Origin: Boswellia sacra
Lineage: Eukaryota; Streptophyta; Magnoliopsida; Sapindales; Burseraceae
Length of the DNA: 64,000 nt
Reading direction: 5' to 3'
Assembly (NCBI GenBank): GCA_013180625.2
Contig: SNVD02006216.1
Location: forward strand, 143,501-207,500
Positions 26,120 through 37,349 of the stretch are shown piece by piece (position 1 is the stretch's first letter; the number at the start of each line of letters is the position of its first letter). The translations under genes were made by a program, and so were the position numbers. The notes under the pieces are model-generated. The model saw only the letters and a program-made list of their open reading frames with translations, did no database searches and was not told where the DNA came from.

Positions 26120-27590
26120 ACCTCATTGCTATCAGGATAATCCTGTTTTGAAGTTGATCCCAAAGCCATAAGAGTTCCCTCGTTGATGCGCTAGAGTGCT
26201 AGGAGGGTTGAGAGAGCGCTTTTGTTGGAAAATACCTTGGTTCGGGGATCTCATTCTTATACGACCAATAATAGCAAAACTTCCTCCGAACGACGTTAAG
26301 CCAAAAACCAAAGGGTAGGATGTGACCCATTTTTTTGTTATGTTCGTTTGTATCAAAATCAAGAAATGGAAGAGTCAGTAATTCATTTTTTATTTGCTCA
26401 ATCAACTTGCTCAAAACCAATTAGATTATTTTTAATATATATATAACGTTAGGTGCTAGGAATATTTTCGATGAAATAATACTTACGGGGAACTTTTATA
26501 CTAAAGTCCTGTAAATTTGCTTTAGAGGTTTCATTCCCCAACTAATTTAACTAAACGGTTTGTATCATAGGCCTCTTATCTTATTCGACTCGGCCATTCT
26601 TAAGTGTACAACAAATTAGATCTACAAGATACAACAACAAAATTTTGAATATGAAATAAAAAGTAGGATTTAGAATCAACAAAGGCCAAATAACGGTGCT
26701 TGCATTCAATGTGCATTGGTTGGCGTATGGTATGGTGGGTCGTATATTCAGAATAATTGAAATATTTTTTAACCAAAATTAAAATTAAGTATTCTAAAGG
26801 ATATAACATGAATTTAAAATCTTTATATCATTTACTACATCATTATAATGTTTATTTAATAAACATTAATTAAATACATATAATTTGATATATAAAATTT
26901 GAGATAGGATTTATGATAAATATCGATATTCATTCTTATGTTATATTGGTAGTCCTTGGTAAATGATTCATTTATTAGGATAATAATATTACTTTTATAA
27001 AATATATGAAATTATTAGAAAACAATGTTAATCCTTTTAAATAGAATTTTACAATTAAAAAAATTAATTAATAATTAAGTGAACGCCAGTGACGGAATAA
27101 TGCAAAGACTTTTGAGTCTATTAAGTCCATAAGATGCATAATTTAATTTAGAGCACCATGCTGTAGATCCGTCTGGCGAGAAGGGTTCAGAATCAACACA
27201 AAAAACAAAGGATTGTATGGTGGTCACTGAAGCAGCACGGGTTAGTTGGACTCAACTGCTCCGACACCGGTGGCCCTCGAGATAGTGGATCATAAGTGCA
27301 ATCACATTAAAAAATAATATCTTTCTTTTCATAGAATAATAGAATATTAAAAATAAATAAAAAAGAATTATTTTACATCTTCAAAATTATTCTGAAACGC
27401 ATTTACTTTATGCAAGGGCAGACCGGATTTGATTTTGGGGGGTGAGTGGCATAAAATTAAAATTGATTAGGGAGATTGAAAGAAAAACAATTAAATGGAG
27501 ACTAAACTGATAAAAACATGAATATGGGGGACTATATGGAGGGTTACGAATTTTTATATGAAATTTAATTCTACGGAACAGACTTAGCAT
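26120..27590. other. AT-rich intergenic DNA upstream of the sulfotransferase
   Basis: Short open frames here have no recognisable likeness. A GC-richer patch at 27160-27300 (GCTCCGACACCGGTGGCCCT) stands out from its AT-rich surroundings but shows no feature I can name. Likeness to the duplicate locus at 56.9 kb starts only near 27600. Confidence 0.5.
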
Positions 27591-27602
27591 ATGAATGTGG
27601 TG

Positions 27603-27610
27603 TATATAAT
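27603..27610 (+). promoter_or_regulatory. Probable TATA box of the sulfotransferase gene
   Basis: TATATAAT lies 64-71 bp before the ATG at 27674, a usual distance for a plant promoter with a short leader. The duplicate locus keeps a related but altered sequence near 56860-56870 on the other strand. Confidence 0.5.
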
Positions 27611-27673
27611 GCAACTGATGTCTGTTCTCAGTGCCACAATATTTTCCTTTCAACTAATTGCTTTCTCAAAACC

Positions 27674-28690
27674 ATGGAGAAAACAGTAGACTCCCAAAAC
27701 ACTTCGCCTGTAAAGGAAGAAGAGCTAAGAAATGAGATTGAAGAACTAGTGTTGAGCCTTCCCAAAGTGAAAGTCTGGGGCAGTTATTATTACTACAAAT
27801 ACCAAAATTTTTGGTGTCCATCTATAGCCATTGAAGCACTGGTTCTGTTTCAGAGGCATTTCCGTCCCCAAGAGAATGACATAATTCTAGTCACCTTGCC
27901 AAAATCAGGCACTACTTGGTTAAAAGCCCTCACATTTAGTATTGTCAACCGTTCTCGCTATACATTAGACAGCAGCCCCTTGCTCTCTACCTTTGCTCAT
28001 CAGCTTGTACCTTTCCTTGAGTATGACCTTTATAAGAAAAATCAAGCTCTTCCAAGTCTTGAAGACCTTCCTACCCCAAGACTTTTTGCAACGCATTGCC
28101 CATATGCTTCACTTCCAAACTCCATCATGAATTCTAATTGTCGCATTGTTTACTTGTGCAGGAACCCCTTTGACCAATTCATCTCTGCATGGCTTTTCGT
28201 GCACAAAATACGAGTGGACACTACCGCTTCGGATCAGCAGGTGCGTTCACTAGATGAAGCTTTTGAAATGACTTGTAATGGAGTTCAAGGATATGGCCCC
28301 TTTTGGGAACATTTGTTGGGGTATTGGAAGGCCAGTAAAGAAGAACCGAACAAGATACTTTTCTTGAAATATGAAGATTTGAAAGAGGACATCCAATTTT
28401 ATATTAAAAGATTAGCTGATTTCTTAGGATGTCCTTTCTCTAAGGAAGAAGAGAAGCAAGGAGTGATAGAAGAAATATCAAAGTTGTGCAGCTTCGATAA
28501 CATGAGGAGTTTAGAGGCAAACAAGAATGGCACGTACATTGCTAACACTGAAAATAGTGATTACTTTCGGAAAGGCAATGTGGGAGATTGGAGAAATTAT
28601 TTCACCCCTTCAATGACCGAACGCTTCCAAAAATTAGTGGAAGACAAGTTTAGCGGATCTGGTTTGACCTTCAGAAGCTCACATGCTTGA
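27674..28690 (+). CDS. Cytosolic sulfotransferase (SOT family)
   Basis: Transfers a sulfonate group from PAPS to a hydroxyl of a small molecule; plant members act in the cytosol on flavonoids, brassinosteroids, hydroxyjasmonate or desulfoglucosinolates. A single exon of 338 codons, the usual length and intron-less form for plant SOTs. Motifs: PAPS 5'-phosphosulfate loop LPKSGTTWLKAL (residues 75-86), probable catalytic His141 in RLFATHCPY, 3'-phosphate site RNPFDQFIS (163-171, Arg163 and Ser171) and the C-terminal RKGNVGDW (299-306). No signal peptide or membrane segment is visible. The substrate cannot be told from sequence. Two broken relatives lie nearby: an inverted duplicate at 55.45-56.9 kb and a third copy split by a CACTA-like element (57.30-57.37 and 62.37-62.59 kb). 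It is the only intact member in the window. Confidence 0.93.
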   Translation: MEKTVDSQNTSPVKEEELRNEIEELVLSLPKVKVWGSYYYYKYQNFWCPSIAIEALVLFQRHFRPQENDIILVTLPKSGTTWLKALTFSIVNRSRYTLDSSPLLSTFAHQLVPFLEYDLYKKNQALPSLEDLPTPRLFATHCPYASLPNSIMNSNCRIVYLCRNPFDQFISAWLFVHKIRVDTTASDQQVRSLDEAFEMTCNGVQGYGPFWEHLLGYWKASKEEPNKILFLKYEDLKEDIQFYIKRLADFLGCPFSKEEEKQGVIEEISKLCSFDNMRSLEANKNGTYIANTENSDYFRKGNVGDWRNYFTPSMTERFQKLVEDKFSGSGLTFRSSHA

Positions 28691-29029
28691 AGCCCATTAT
28701 AAGAATTTTTAAGTGAAATAATCAACGCTATATATACATACATCTATGTATTCGTTAAGTTAATTGGTTCCTTAGCTGCTTTCAAGTTTGATAAGAGTAT
28801 TTGTGATTATTACCATGTTTAATATGACTATTTGCGTTGCATTTGAATATCAACTTGTTGCTGATTGGCCTACTCTGGATTGCGTACGTGATGGAGCCAA
28901 AATAAAAAGACTCTATAATAGCAACTTTTTAAAAACAGGTACACGTCTTTTAACTCATTCCAGGGCTTGCATTCTAACAACATGGAAAAAAAAAAAAGGT
29001 ACAACCATTACATTTTTAATACTTTCTCC

Positions 29030-30215
29030 TATTTATCGATCTATTTATTTATTGTTTATCAAGATACGCAGTTAAGAGTTTTTTTTTTATATTTATTATA
29101 AATATTTGTTCAATATACAATAGTTTCAAATTTTTTTTAAAAAAGAAAAAATTAAAATGTTTTTTTTAAAAGGTTCTCAAGTAAAATTTAACAGTGTTAT
29201 CTAAAATAGCATATAACTGAGAAGAGATGCTAACATAAATTTTTTGTTAAAATACCATAAATTTTTGTATGATCTATTAGAATATAATTAAGAATAAAAT
29301 AGGGAACTTATTAAATTTTTATAGAATTTGAATTTTTAAATTGGAAGGAATGCTAATGGGAGTTAATAACTAAATTAAAAGTTTTTATTTTTTTGAGAAT
29401 TAGTTTATTATTTTTATTTGAGTTCGGATGGTACTTTTCTTTTCTAAATTAATGACGATTTATATATATATATATATGTATGTATATATATAAAATACAA
29501 ATAATTTCAATAGTGCAGATAGTTGATATGATGAGCAATGGTCGACAGAGAAATCCATTCATCACTATCCATTTATATATGATAACGTGGCAAAATCCAA
29601 AAAGCAAAAGTTGATAGATTTGGTGCCTAATAATTCTTAATAAAACAAATTAATTAATAAGCTTTCCCGTAATGCTTCTTTCATGATCAAAGATTAATTT
29701 TAAAAAACTAATGTATTTACTCACATGGTATCGACTATGGCAAAAGTTGACAGATTAGGTGTCTAATAATTCTTAAAAACACAAATTAATTAATACTCTT
29801 CTCCCGCATTAATATTAAAAAATTAATGTATGTCCTCGTGGCATCCACTACAGCTAGCTGTACCTTTGCAAAAAGCCAAAATTTAAAAGTAAGGTTTCAT
29901 AATGGGGATCAGGGGCCGACTATGCAATTATGCAATGCTTTATCAACACTTTTGTCGATACCTTCTGATCATATGGTAAACGATGCTTACCCACCACAAT
30001 TTAAGCTGTTTTGGAAACTCGTGAAGCACATGCAAGTCTCCTTCATAAAAAACACACCTATTTAATTAATTGTTAACAATATGCCCATGTGACAGTTGGA
30101 TTCATGCTAGAATAACATAATCTGAACATATATATAATTGCAATTTTTGGTCATATACATTAACGAATAGATTTCTAAAAGGTGTAACTATTTATGAATA
30201 GTTATTAATTTAAAT
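29030..30215. other. AT-rich intergenic DNA with a TA microsatellite
   Basis: Right after the end of the duplicated sulfotransferase segment. Contains an imperfect (TA)n tract with TATG interruptions at about 29460-29492 and two imperfect copies of a roughly 110-bp segment (around 29600-29720 and 29735-29830, sharing AAAAGTTGA...TAGAT and TAATAATTCTTAA...ACAAATTAATTAATA). No gene seen. Confidence 0.5.
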
Positions 30216-30219
30216 ATAA

Positions 30220-30702
30220 ACAATTACGAGATATAAAGTTAAACACAAGATTAATAGATTCAAAATATCACCTAAGTAAAAAACAAAATAGAGAAAAATA
30301 GAGATGTAAGAGAAGACACGTAAGACTTATATGGTTCAACAATATGCCTACGTCCACGAGGCCAACTAAGAAATATACTCTTCACTAGAACAAGAAACAC
30401 TTAGAAGATTTTGAAAAATCCTCACAATCTCTCAACTAGAAGCTCTCGTATACCCTTCAATTGAGCTTTGTGTGTTATGTATATGTTATATCAAAACGTT
30501 ACTAGATATCAACTATTTATACTAATATATTCCCCAAACTAGTAGGATTACTAATTTTAATAATATTAGACAACATAGCCCAAAATAGGATAGCTTCCCT
30601 AAATAAATAGGAAATTAGGTGTACAATCCTAAATAAGATAAATCCTAAATAGGAATCTATTAATTATCTAATCCTAATAAGAAAAGGATTCACATTTCAA
30701 CA
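30220..30702 (-). repeat. 3' LTR of the first copia element
   Basis: Aligns throughout with 36066-36592, for example TAGAGAAAAATAGAGATG, ATATGCCTACGTC and CTTTGTGTGTTAT in both. Its outer end is decayed: the expected TGTTGCGGA reads AATTACGAG near 30222, so the exact boundary is uncertain by a few bases. Confidence 0.8.
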
Positions 30703-30780
30703 TTCTCCCACTTGACGACTTGTTTCTCTTCTATAGCGAAAATATTCTAAAGTTGTCGCCCATTTCCTTGTTACCAATGA

Positions 30781-33737
30781 TCAAGTAGCATCAAGCCCAA
30801 GAGAAGTCTTGCATCGAATGAACTTCTCCCTTGTGATAGGCTTAGTTATCATATCTGCGATGTTGTCGTCAATGTGAACCTTCCAGACCGAGATTTGATC
30901 ATCTTCCAAAGCTTCATGTACAAAGCGATACTCAGTCTCAATGTGCTTTGTCCTTGAGTGAAATACCAGGTTTTTAGCCAAATATATCACACTCTGACTG
31001 TCACAATAAATCATAATCACCTTTTGTCATACTTGAAAATCATTAAGTAATCTCTTTAACCAAATGGCTTCTTTATACAGTTCCGAGCTGCTATATACTT
31101 AGCTTTTGTAGAAGACAATGAAACCTCGGATTGTAACTTAGACATCCAACCAATAGCTCCTTCTGCCATAGAGAATACATAACCAGTGATAGACTTTTTT
31201 CTATCTCGATCTCCTACAAAATCTGAGTCCACAAACCCAAATAACTGCAAATTTTGACTGCTATAACATAATGTAGCCTTCGAAGTACCCTTCAAGTAAC
31301 AAAGAATTCACTTCACTATAGCCCAATGATCTCTACCTAGATTAGCCATGTATTTACTCACAACTCCCATTGCATGTGCAATGTCGGGTCTAGTACACGT
31401 CATAGCAAACATAAGGCTCCTTCCTGAAGATAAATATGGTACTCCAGACATATCTGCCTCCTTTGCTTTAGTACTGGGTGACTGATCTAAAGACAATTTA
31501 TAACCAATAGAAATTGGAGTACTAACTGGTTCAACATCTTGCATATTAAAGCAGCGTAAGATCTTTTCAACATAATTTTTCTGCGTTATCCAAACTTTCT
31601 TGTTCTTTTTGTCTCTTAATATCACCATCCCAAGAATTTGACTAGCAGGTCCTAAATCTTTCATGTCAAACTCCTAAGCCAAATAAGCTTTCAAGTTTGC
31701 AATACCATTTGTACTGGTGCCAGCAACTAACATATCATCCACATATAATAACAAGATCATGAAGTCACCATTACCTTGACTATAGAAGTAGGCACAATGA
31801 TCGGCTTCAAATCTTTGAAATCCTAAGCTAAAAATGAAAGAATCAAATCACTTATACCAACACTTTGGCGTCTGTTTTAAACCATATAGCAATTTGGTCA
31901 ACTTACAAACCAAATTATTTTTGTTTTGTTCAACAAAGCCTTCAGGTTGAGTCATAAAAGCGACATCTCGGTTAATAATAACCTTGCAGGTAATAAGGAC
32001 CCACAATGTACCCTTTTGTTCTATCTGCATAGCCAAGGAAAACACACTATCTAGACCTCGGATCCAGCTTAGTCCTATACTCTTTAAGAATTCAAAAAAA
32101 AAAAAAAAAGCATCACAACCAAAAGGAGTGAATAATTGACAGGTTTCTTCGACCGTATCTCTTCAAGAATCTTGTAATCTAATGCAATACTAGGAGAACG
32201 ATTTACTAAGTAACACGTAGTGTGTACTGCCTCTGCCCAAAAACATTGTTCTATTTCAACATAACTCAACATCCTCCTAGCACGATCCATGAGCGTACTT
32301 TGGCTACTTCATTTTGTTATGGAGTTTCTGGAACTATCAGATGTCTCACTATGCCATGTTTATTACAAAACTCCTTAAAATCTGATAAGATATTCTCAGA
32401 CACTTAATCTTTTTCTCCTTTTGATTTTCCACCAAAGCCTTAAACTTTGTAAAACAATCAACAGCTTCATTCTTCCTTTTAAGCGTATACACCCAAACTT
32501 TTCTAGAGAAGTAATCAATGAATGAGATAAAATACTTTGCATCTCTAATAGATGCAATAGGAGTTCCCAAATATGAGAATGTATCAAGTCTAATGCTTCT
32601 TTATTTCTAGCAGTGGATGAAGGGAAACTTGTTCTATGATGCTTTCCATAAACACAATCTTCACAAAAATTTAAATCAACAGGTTTTAATCCAGGCAATA
32701 AATTTTTTATCAAGGAGTATATAGTCCTTGCTTGCTCATATGCCCTAAACATCTATGTCAAATTGACATCGAATTTGACATAACGTTAGCAATTACAGCT
32801 TCGCTAACTATAATTTCTCCCATCCAACGGTACAAACCATCTATTAGTTCTCTTTTTGCAACTACTAGAACTCTTTTAACTATCTTCATTCTATTATTTT
32901 CTCCAAAAAATTTGAAACCATCTTGATCAAACTTTTCCAATAATAAAAGACTCTTTCGAAGATCCAGTACATGTCGTATACCAGAAATAGTATGTGTAGA
33001 ACCATCATACATTTTTTATTCGAACATCTCCAACTCTAACTATTTTACATGTGTTATTATCACCCATGTAATCCCCACACTCAATCGATAAGGATGAAAC
33101 CAATCTCGATGTGGTGTCATATGTTTACTACATCTTCCTCCTGAACAACCGAAAATACATCTCCCTCTTCATATGAATCTTTATCTTCAATAATGTTTAC
33201 TTGGGAATTCTTTGATTCTGACGCATGTAGATTAGGGTTGGAATCTTCTTTCCTTTTAAATCTACAATCTTTTCTCATATGGCCCGGTCTTTCGTAATTC
33301 CAACACTTTACCCTTTTCTTGCCCCTTAACTTGGATTTAGATTTATAGCCACCAGTCTTTTCAGTAGGTCTACCTTGTGCCAACATTGCATCATTTGAAA
33401 AACCACCATTTGATTTTCTTCATGCCTCTTCAGTCAACAATAAAGATTCCACAGACTTGAAAGTGAGAGATGTATTTTTTTTTATGTTCATCACTAAGGT
33501 ATTCCACGAATCAAGCAAAGAGCAAAGTAGTAGAGTAGCTCTTTCCTTTTCATCGATGTTTGTATCGATAACTGCTAATTTACTAATCAAATTATTAAAC
33601 TCATTCAAGTGTTGTTGCAAAAAAGGACCCTTCCTCCATTTTAAGGTTATAAAGCTTCTTCCTTATAGAGATCATACTCGACGTGAATTTTTCCTCATAG
33701 ATGGACTGTAGTTTGTCCCATAAACCTTTAGCTATAG
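30781..33737 (-). pseudogene. Copia polyprotein remains: end of gag, integrase, RT, RNase H
   Basis: Pieces in element order: gag C-terminal part with the zinc knuckle at about 33270-33310 (CWNYERPGHMRKDC, in which the second Cys of CCHC is Tyr), GAG pre-integrase (LNFCEDCVYGKHHRTSF), integrase core (YFISFIDYFSRKVWVY; ARRMLSYVEIEQCFWAEAV), reverse transcriptase (LLYGLKQTPKCWYK; YVDDMLVAG near 31730), then EFDMKDLGPASQILGM after an in-frame TAG at about 31672, and RNase H (LFGFVDSDFVGDRD; SVSLSSTKAKYIAARNC read around 31100; HIETEYRFVHEAL). Every domain is split by stops or frame changes, so no product is expected. Confidence 0.85.
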
Positions 33738-34164
33738 TGATGTAGGATAAATTAAGAATAAATTAGGGATTTTAATTTTGATATTAGGGATTTTAATAAA
33801 TTAGGGATTTTGATTTCCTAAATTGGGAGTAATCCTAATTGGAGTTATTTTCCTAATTAATAGTTTACTATTTTATTTAGGATTTAATTTTGGTATTTTC
33901 TAGTTAAAATAGGATTATGATTCTATTTCCTAATGGGATTTTATTTCCTAGTAGAACTAGACTTTAAGGTCCTATAAATAGGAACCTTTAGTTATGTTAT
34001 TTTTCAGATTTGGTTGTTATTGTTTTTTGATCTTTTAGTAAAAAGATTGTCTTCTCCCTCAATTTCACTCTATTTCTCCCTTAATTTATTCTATTGTTTC
34101 TCCTCTTTCCTCTCTTTACATCTCCCTCCTTTTCTGTTAATTTGAGGAACCTCGTTCCTCATCA
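33738..34164 (+). repeat. 5' LTR of the nested element
   Basis: 427 bp, TGATG...CATCA. Contains CTATAAATAGG (33973-33983), a likely TATA box, followed by TTTTCAGATTTGG and a TC-rich leader ending just before the primer site. Confidence 0.85.
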
Positions 34165-34309
34165 ATTGGTATCAGAGCGTGGTTTTGATCTCCTCTTATA
34201 CTATTTATTCTTTAATTTTGTGTTCAACCTACAAACCCTAAACCTTCCACCACCATTAACTTACTTTACCCCTAATCTCATCTTCTATCACCCTTTTTTT
34301 TTTAAAAAA

Positions 34310-34425
34310 AGAGTTACTGTTCATCAATGTTACTGTTCACGAGAGTTACTCTTCACCAGAGCTACTATTCACCGCAGATACTGTTCACGGGAGCCACTGT
34401 TCACCACGACCACCATCATACTCTT
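34310..34425 (+). repeat. Short tandem repeat with TACTGTTCAC core in the nested element's leader
   Basis: Six imperfect units of about 15-18 bp with consensus near AGTTACTGTTCACGAG: GTTACTGTTCATCAAT, GTTACTGTTCACGAGA, GTTACTCTTCACCAGA, GCTACTATTCACCGCA, GATACTGTTCACGGGA, GCCACTGTTCACCACG. They lie between the primer site and the gag-like frame. Confidence 0.75.
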
Positions 34426-34531
34426 CTTGTCGATATCTACAATGTGTCCTTCAGTATAAACTTCAATACTCTCAATGATACAAGCCTCATAAAATAGGAT
34501 AAACAATAGGATTGATGCTCTGGAGAGTAGA

Positions 34532-34816
34532 ATGGATGCCATGGAAGATAAAATTACAGAAATATTAACAACTGTAAAAGCCTTACAAGCTTCCTTTCTT
34601 AAAATACAAGGCCCTAATTTGGAGTCATCCACCAAACATAGGAATCAAGAGATCTTGGGTGCAACTCCTAAGAACCATGAGGATGAGTATGATGATTCTA
34701 GTGGAGATGATGAAGCAAGCGAGATTGATTTTGTAGATGGGCATGAATCTAGAGGTGATATTGAAAGCAAGGGCAAGATGAATTTTAATGATGTTTTGAA
34801 ACCTACATGTGAATAA
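34532..34816 (+). pseudogene. Truncated gypsy-gag-like ORF in the nested element
   Basis: 94 codons starting MDAMEDKITEILTTVKALQA, a coiled-coil-like N-terminus usual for plant gypsy gag, followed by an acidic stretch (DEYDDSSGDDEASEIDFVDG). No capsid core or zinc knuckle follows. The end of the interior (near 35020-35100) may be a leftover of the polyprotein C-terminus. It could give a small protein; no function is evident. Confidence 0.5.
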
Positions 34817-35123
34817 TCTCATGAAATCATTTAAGAAATTGATTTCATAGGTTGTGATTCATATTTGAGTTCTTCTACTTTTATTATTGGGTCAACGGTC
34901 AAGTCTTCCATGGGGATTAATTATTGTTTCTCTACCAATATTGAAGGTCGTTGAAGCATCAATAATTTTTCTATTATGTGTGCTTCCAATATTGGATCGT
35001 CATGAAGCGAAGATTTGGATTGACGACTTTCCAATGATCGTGCAAGATAAGACGTGGCATTTCCTCGTGTATTGGCAACTTCCTCCTTGACACTAAGTCG
35101 AGTTCTTTCAAGCGGAGGAGAAT

Positions 35124-35569
35124 TGATGTAGGACAAATTAAGAATAAATTAGGGATTTTAATTTTGATTTTAGGGATTTTAATAAATTAGGGATTTTGAC
35201 TATTATTAGAGATTTTGACTTCCTAAATTGGGAGTAATCCTAATTGGAGTTATTTTTCTAATTAATAGTTTATTATTTTATTTAGGATTTAATTTTGGTA
35301 TTTTCTAGTTAAACTAGGATTATGATTCTATTTCCTAATGGGATTTTATTTCCTAGTAGAACTAGACTTTAATGTCCTATAAATAGGAACATTTAGTTGT
35401 GTTATTTTTCAGATTTGGTTGTTATTATTTTTTGATCTTTTATTAAAAAGATTGTCTTCTCCCTCAATTTCACTCTATTTCTCCCTAAATTTCTTCTATT
35501 GTTTCTCCCCTTTTCTCTTTCTACATCTCCCTCCCTTTCTATTAATTTGAGGAACCTCGTTCCTCATCA
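35124..35569 (+). repeat. 3' LTR of the nested element
   Basis: 446 bp, aligned end to end with 33738-34164; it has an extra segment around 35200-35218 (GACTATTATTAGAGATTTT). Followed by the second copy of the TATAG target duplication. Confidence 0.85.
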
Positions 35570-35812
35570 TATAGTTTCTCCAGATATATTAAACAAAACA
35601 ATCTCATCAAGTGCAAGATGAAGATCTAATATGGCCAATTCGTCTTTCTCTGGAAAAACTATATCAGTCATCTTTTTTGGTTTTGCCTCATTTCCATTTA
35701 AAGCTATTGCACATCTATCCTTAATGAGAGTCGCTCGCATTTCCAACTTCCATACTGCATAATTGGAACCGTTAAACCTTAGCACCTTAAATTTGGTGGA
35801 ATTAGATGACAT
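35570..35812 (-). pseudogene. Start of the first copia element's gag, cut off by the nested insertion
   Basis: On the minus strand an ATG at 35812 opens a copia gag N-terminus (FNGSNYAVWKLEMRATL). It reads to GETI at the edge of the nested element. On the far side, at 33737 and below, the frame resumes with AKGLWDKLQSIYEEKFTS, so gag ran through this point before the insertion. A frame change soon after AKGLWDKL shows that gag decayed further. Confidence 0.8.
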
Positions 35813-36065
35813 ATTTAACTTGAACCCAAAACATCAATCTAGTGTTTTGACAACAACCTTGACTTTTGCAAATTTTTATTGTAGCAATGTATAGTACCCA
35901 CCAAGTAAGCTTTTAGGAAAGATTGGAGGGGTCACAAATGGTTCCACTTAAAATCCAACCTCTTTAGACACTCTAGTTTTTTTGACAAAGCTTACCTAGA
36001 TTGTAATTATTCACACCACGAATCCAAATTTGCAACAAAAGCCAAAATCAAGCTTTGATACTAAT

Positions 36066-36592
36066 TGTTGCGGAATATCACGTCCAACACAAGATCAATA
36101 GACCCAAAATATCATCCAAGAAAAGAACAAAGTAGAGAAAAATAGAGATGCAAGAGAAGACATAAGATTTACGTAGTTTGGTAATATGCCTACGTCACGA
36201 GGTCAACCAAGAAATATACCCTTCACTAGGAAACAAAAAAAACACTTACAAGATTTTGGAGAATCTTCACAACCTCTCAACTAGAAGCCTTCATACATCC
36301 TTCAATAGAGCTTTGTGTGTTATATCATATGTTATATCAAAGCACTACTAGAGATCACCTATTTATATTTCTGTAGTCCCTAAACTTGTGGGATAATTAA
36401 TCATAATAATCCAAATTCTAATCCTAGAAAAAATTAGGATAGCTTTCTTAAATAAATAGGAAATAAGGTGTACAATCTTCAGTAAGATAAATTATAATCC
36501 TAAAGGAACAAGGATTCACAATTAACTAATATTATAAATAAGAATCTATTAATTAATCTAATCATAATAGGAAAAGGATTCCTATTTCAACA
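36066..36592 (-). repeat. 5' LTR of the first copia element
   Basis: 527 bp with intact tips TGTTG...CAACA. Primer site directly inside it at 36053-36065. Partner of 30220-30702. Confidence 0.82.
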
Positions 36593-36921
36593 TAAATGAT
36601 ATCTTTTGTAAGATATATATTCACTACATACAATGTTTCAACTTTGTGCTAATACAATACATTTTAGCATGTGGATGTTGAACTAATATGACGAATGATG
36701 TAACTTCCTTGTTGATTTGTTGAAATTGATGGAGTAAATTAATGAAACTATAAACCAACCAATAAGCAAAGTTGTTGAAATATAAAATTTAAAAGGCATA
36801 AAAAATTTTCACTTGGTTCAACAAATTGACCAACATCCATGGAACAAGTCCAAAATTGAAACATCTTTGAAGTAAAAATTTACATACTTCAAATCTTTAA
36901 TACATAAAGTCGGATTAAAAA

Positions 36922-37096
36922 TGTTGAGAGAGAGGGACAAACAAATTTAGGAGAAATATTAGATGTATATTCCATTGTAAATAGGTGTACATATATATAG
37001 TACAATAAGAAAACTAAAATAAGAAAGAGAATCAAATATGTATCTAATGAGAACATAATCCTAAATTTTCCTAAATTTCTATATAGAGATTTAACA
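36922..37096 (-). repeat. 3' LTR of the second copia element
   Basis: 175 bp, TGTTGAGAG...TTTAACA, preceded by the AAAAA target duplication. Confidence 0.9.
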
Positions 37097-37349
37097 CTCT
37101 CCTTCAAGTTGGAGTACAGATATTCTCGATGTCCAACTTGGAACACAGATGAAGAAAAACTCCTTTATGAACTGCCTTGATAAAAAGATCTCCAATTTGG
37201 TCTTCAGACTTAACATAAGGAGTGACAATCTCTCCACTCATTACAGCCTCACGAACAAAGTGACAATCCACTTCAATATGTTTAGTTCATTCATGAAAAA
37301 CTGGATTGCTAGCAATATATGTTGCAGCCATATTATCACAAAACATTTT

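Larger units (their letters stand above)
33738..35569 (+). mobile_element. Non-autonomous LTR element nested in copia gag (gypsy-derived, TRIM/LARD-like)
   Basis: LTRs 33738-34164 and 35124-35569 start TGATGTAGGA and end CCTCATCA, with matching 5-bp inverted tips. A perfect target duplication TATAG flanks the element (33733-33737 and 35570-35574). A tRNA-Met primer site TGGTATCAGAGC lies at 34167-34178 and a polypurine tract at about 35110-35123. The 959-bp interior holds one open frame (34532-34816) that looks like the start of a gypsy gag and no protease, RT or integrase. It must be moved by a partner. The LTRs are similar but not identical (indel of about 19 bp plus substitutions). Confidence 0.88.
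30220..36592 (-). mobile_element. Ty1-copia LTR retrotransposon, degraded, interrupted by a second element
   Basis: Transcribed right to left. LTRs at about 30220-30702 (3') and 36066-36592 (5', beginning TGTTG and ending CAACA on the + strand). A degenerate tRNA-Met-type primer site lies just inside the 5' LTR (36053-36065, TTAGTATCAAAGC on the minus strand) and a polypurine tract beside the 3' LTR (AAGTGGGAGAA, minus strand, ending at 30703). Internal order is gag, integrase, reverse transcriptase, RNase H, the copia order. Many stops and frameshifts break the polyprotein. At 33738-35569 a smaller LTR element sits inside gag. The two LTRs differ at many sites by eye, so the insertion is old. 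Target duplication unclear. Confidence 0.88.

Noticed and set aside
29826..30065. 79-codon ORF downstream of the sulfotransferase
   Set aside because: No family likeness and no conserved counterpart; AT-rich repeat context.
34310..34425. Regular short repeats that could suggest a CRISPR-like array
   Set aside because: Units abut without unique spacers, lie in a plant retroelement leader and vary between copies; a minisatellite.
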